From JBNLAN01 sp050302175 (GTDB lineage: Bacteria > Pseudomonadota > Zetaproteobacteria > Mariprofundales > Mariprofundaceae), in NCBI GenBank assembly GCA_050302175.1, contig JBNLAN010000016.1:1-64000 (forward strand): a stretch of DNA of 64,000 bases. The letters are read 5' to 3'. The stretch's first letter is position 1. Each line of letters opens with the position of its first letter. The position numbers and the translations under genes were made by a program. Positions 63,368-64,000 of this stretch are shown one piece after another. The notes under the pieces are model-generated. The model was given only the letters and a program-made list of their open reading frames with translations. It had not been told where the DNA came from and ran no database searches.

Positions 63368-63921
63368 AATTCCAGCGCATCTCCAGTTGCAAGATCGCTC
63401 TCTTCGGCCAGCAATATCTCCTGCAACAGCGCCATCACCAGCATACGATTATCTTCCTGCTTGCGCGCATCGACCGTAAAAATCGGTATATCACCTGAAT
63501 CAAGTTCTGCAGCCAGCTTCTCCAGAGGCATGGCATTCGGTAAATCCTGCTTGGTAGCTCCGATCACAACCGGAAAGTCTGCAATATCCTTCCATACCTG
63601 AATCATCTCTTTGGCTTCGCTGACAGCCCTGTCGGCAACAGTATCGACAAGCAACACGCCGCCCAAAGCCCCTTTGGAAAGTATCTTCCACATAAAGGCA
63701 AAACGGGACTGCCCCGGCGTACCGAACAGGTGTACGGATAGCTCGTCATCGACCTTCAGAATACCGAAATCCATTCCGACAGTGGTCATGGCCTTGAACT
63801 GGGACAGCTCGCCCGTGGTGGGCACATCCTTGCCCGAAAACTGCTCATCGCTGACATGCTGAATCAGCGTTGTCTTACCTGAGCCGAATGGGCCGGAGAT
63901 GATAATTTTTGCAATTGCCAT
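63364..63921 (-). CDS. MglA-like small GTPase
   Basis: 185 residues. P-loop GPFGSGKTTLIQ (about 10-20), switch region PTTGELSQFKAMTTVGMDFG, G3 as FGTPGQSRF in place of DxxGQ, and TKQD (G4) near residue 123. The set fits the bacterial Ras-like/MglA group, often encoded after a Roadblock/LC7 gene and involved in polarity, motility or type IV pili. GGGAGCAGG precedes ATG 63921. Confidence 0.88.
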   Translation of the reverse strand: MAIAKIIISGPFGSGKTTLIQHVSDEQFSGKDVPTTGELSQFKAMTTVGMDFGILKVDDELSVHLFGTPGQSRFAFMWKILSKGALGGVLLVDTVADRAVSEAKEMIQVWKDIADFPVVIGATKQDLPNAMPLEKLAAELDSGDIPIFTVDARKQEDNRMLVMALLQEILLAEESDLATGDALEF

Positions 63922-63959
63922 GGACCTGCTCCCTAGTTCCTATCCCTGCAAAACCACTA

Positions 63960-64000
63960 TCATGCAACAGCTCGCAGTCGTGCCAGAATGCGTGAGGCAA
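63960..64000 (-). CDS. C-terminal end of a further minus-strand gene, partial
   Basis: A frame open at the window edge reads ASRILARLRAVA and then a TGA stop at 63960-63962. Being 38 nt upstream of the GTPase gene, it could be the end of a Roadblock-type partner, but 12 residues are too few to identify it. Confidence 0.3.
   Translation of the reverse strand, partial: ASRILARLRAVA

Overview
The window is a dense bacterial chromosome segment of about 60 genes. Most lie on the minus strand in long, translationally coupled runs; many neighbours overlap by 4 or 8 nt. The gene content is proteobacterial: rpoS-nlpD-pcm, lolCD, tatABC, ihfA-merR, ribE-ribBA-ribH-nusB-thiL-pgpA, and a RAYT-type transposase. 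Oxygen-independent HemN beside several c-type cytochromes, a two-subunit pyruvate carboxylase, a membrane pyrophosphatase and an LDH-type malate dehydrogenase would suit a marine chemolithotroph such as a zetaproteobacterium (Mariprofundus-like). That placement is an inference from memory of gene content, not a computed result.

Layout. 1-3.8 kb holds TCA-cycle genes mdh and sucCD, with an unknown secreted protein between them. 3.9-8.8 kb (plus strand) has cca, then a promoter and a cytochrome c / hemN cluster. 8.9-16.5 kb has an isocitrate dehydrogenase fused to a zinc-ribbon domain, aspS, a class V aminotransferase and membrane pyrophosphatase. 16.6-18.6 kb is a two-gene unit of unknown envelope proteins; its promoter is nearly identical to that of the pyrophosphatase gene. 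18.7-23.9 kb is the riboflavin/thiamine/NusB/PgpA operon. 24-31 kb carries a HIT protein, a peptide-binding lipoprotein, an RNA methyltransferase, a membrane Ser/Thr kinase, a MidA-type methyltransferase, thioredoxin and TrmL. 31.2-36 kb has tatABC divergent from the pyruvate carboxylase genes.

36.6-41.4 kb is an unusual translation/topology unit read on the minus strand: tRNA-Arg(CCT), gyrA, serS, two tRNA-Ser genes, a lipoprotein gene squeezed between tRNAs, tRNA-Arg(ACG), terminator. 41.5-45.8 kb has apt, rpoS-nlpD-yqaA-pcm, tRNA-Pro, merR and ihfA. 45.9-55.6 kb has the Lol exporter interrupted by a cyclic-nucleotide-binding protein gene, a NhaD-like transporter with a CBS protein, lysS, ndk and mnmA.

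55.6-60.3 kb is the accessory region. A REP-associated transposase with 25-bp inverted ends and a duplicated 55-bp flank sits among AT-rich small genes. Two of these genes look like orphan C-terminal tails of a large transglutaminase-like secreted protein, and each overlaps a small membrane-protein gene by 4 nt. The pattern resembles a decayed polymorphic-toxin tail/immunity array and is the most novel candidate here. 59.3-64 kb has two secreted proteins, dppBC-type peptide permeases and an MglA-like GTPase.
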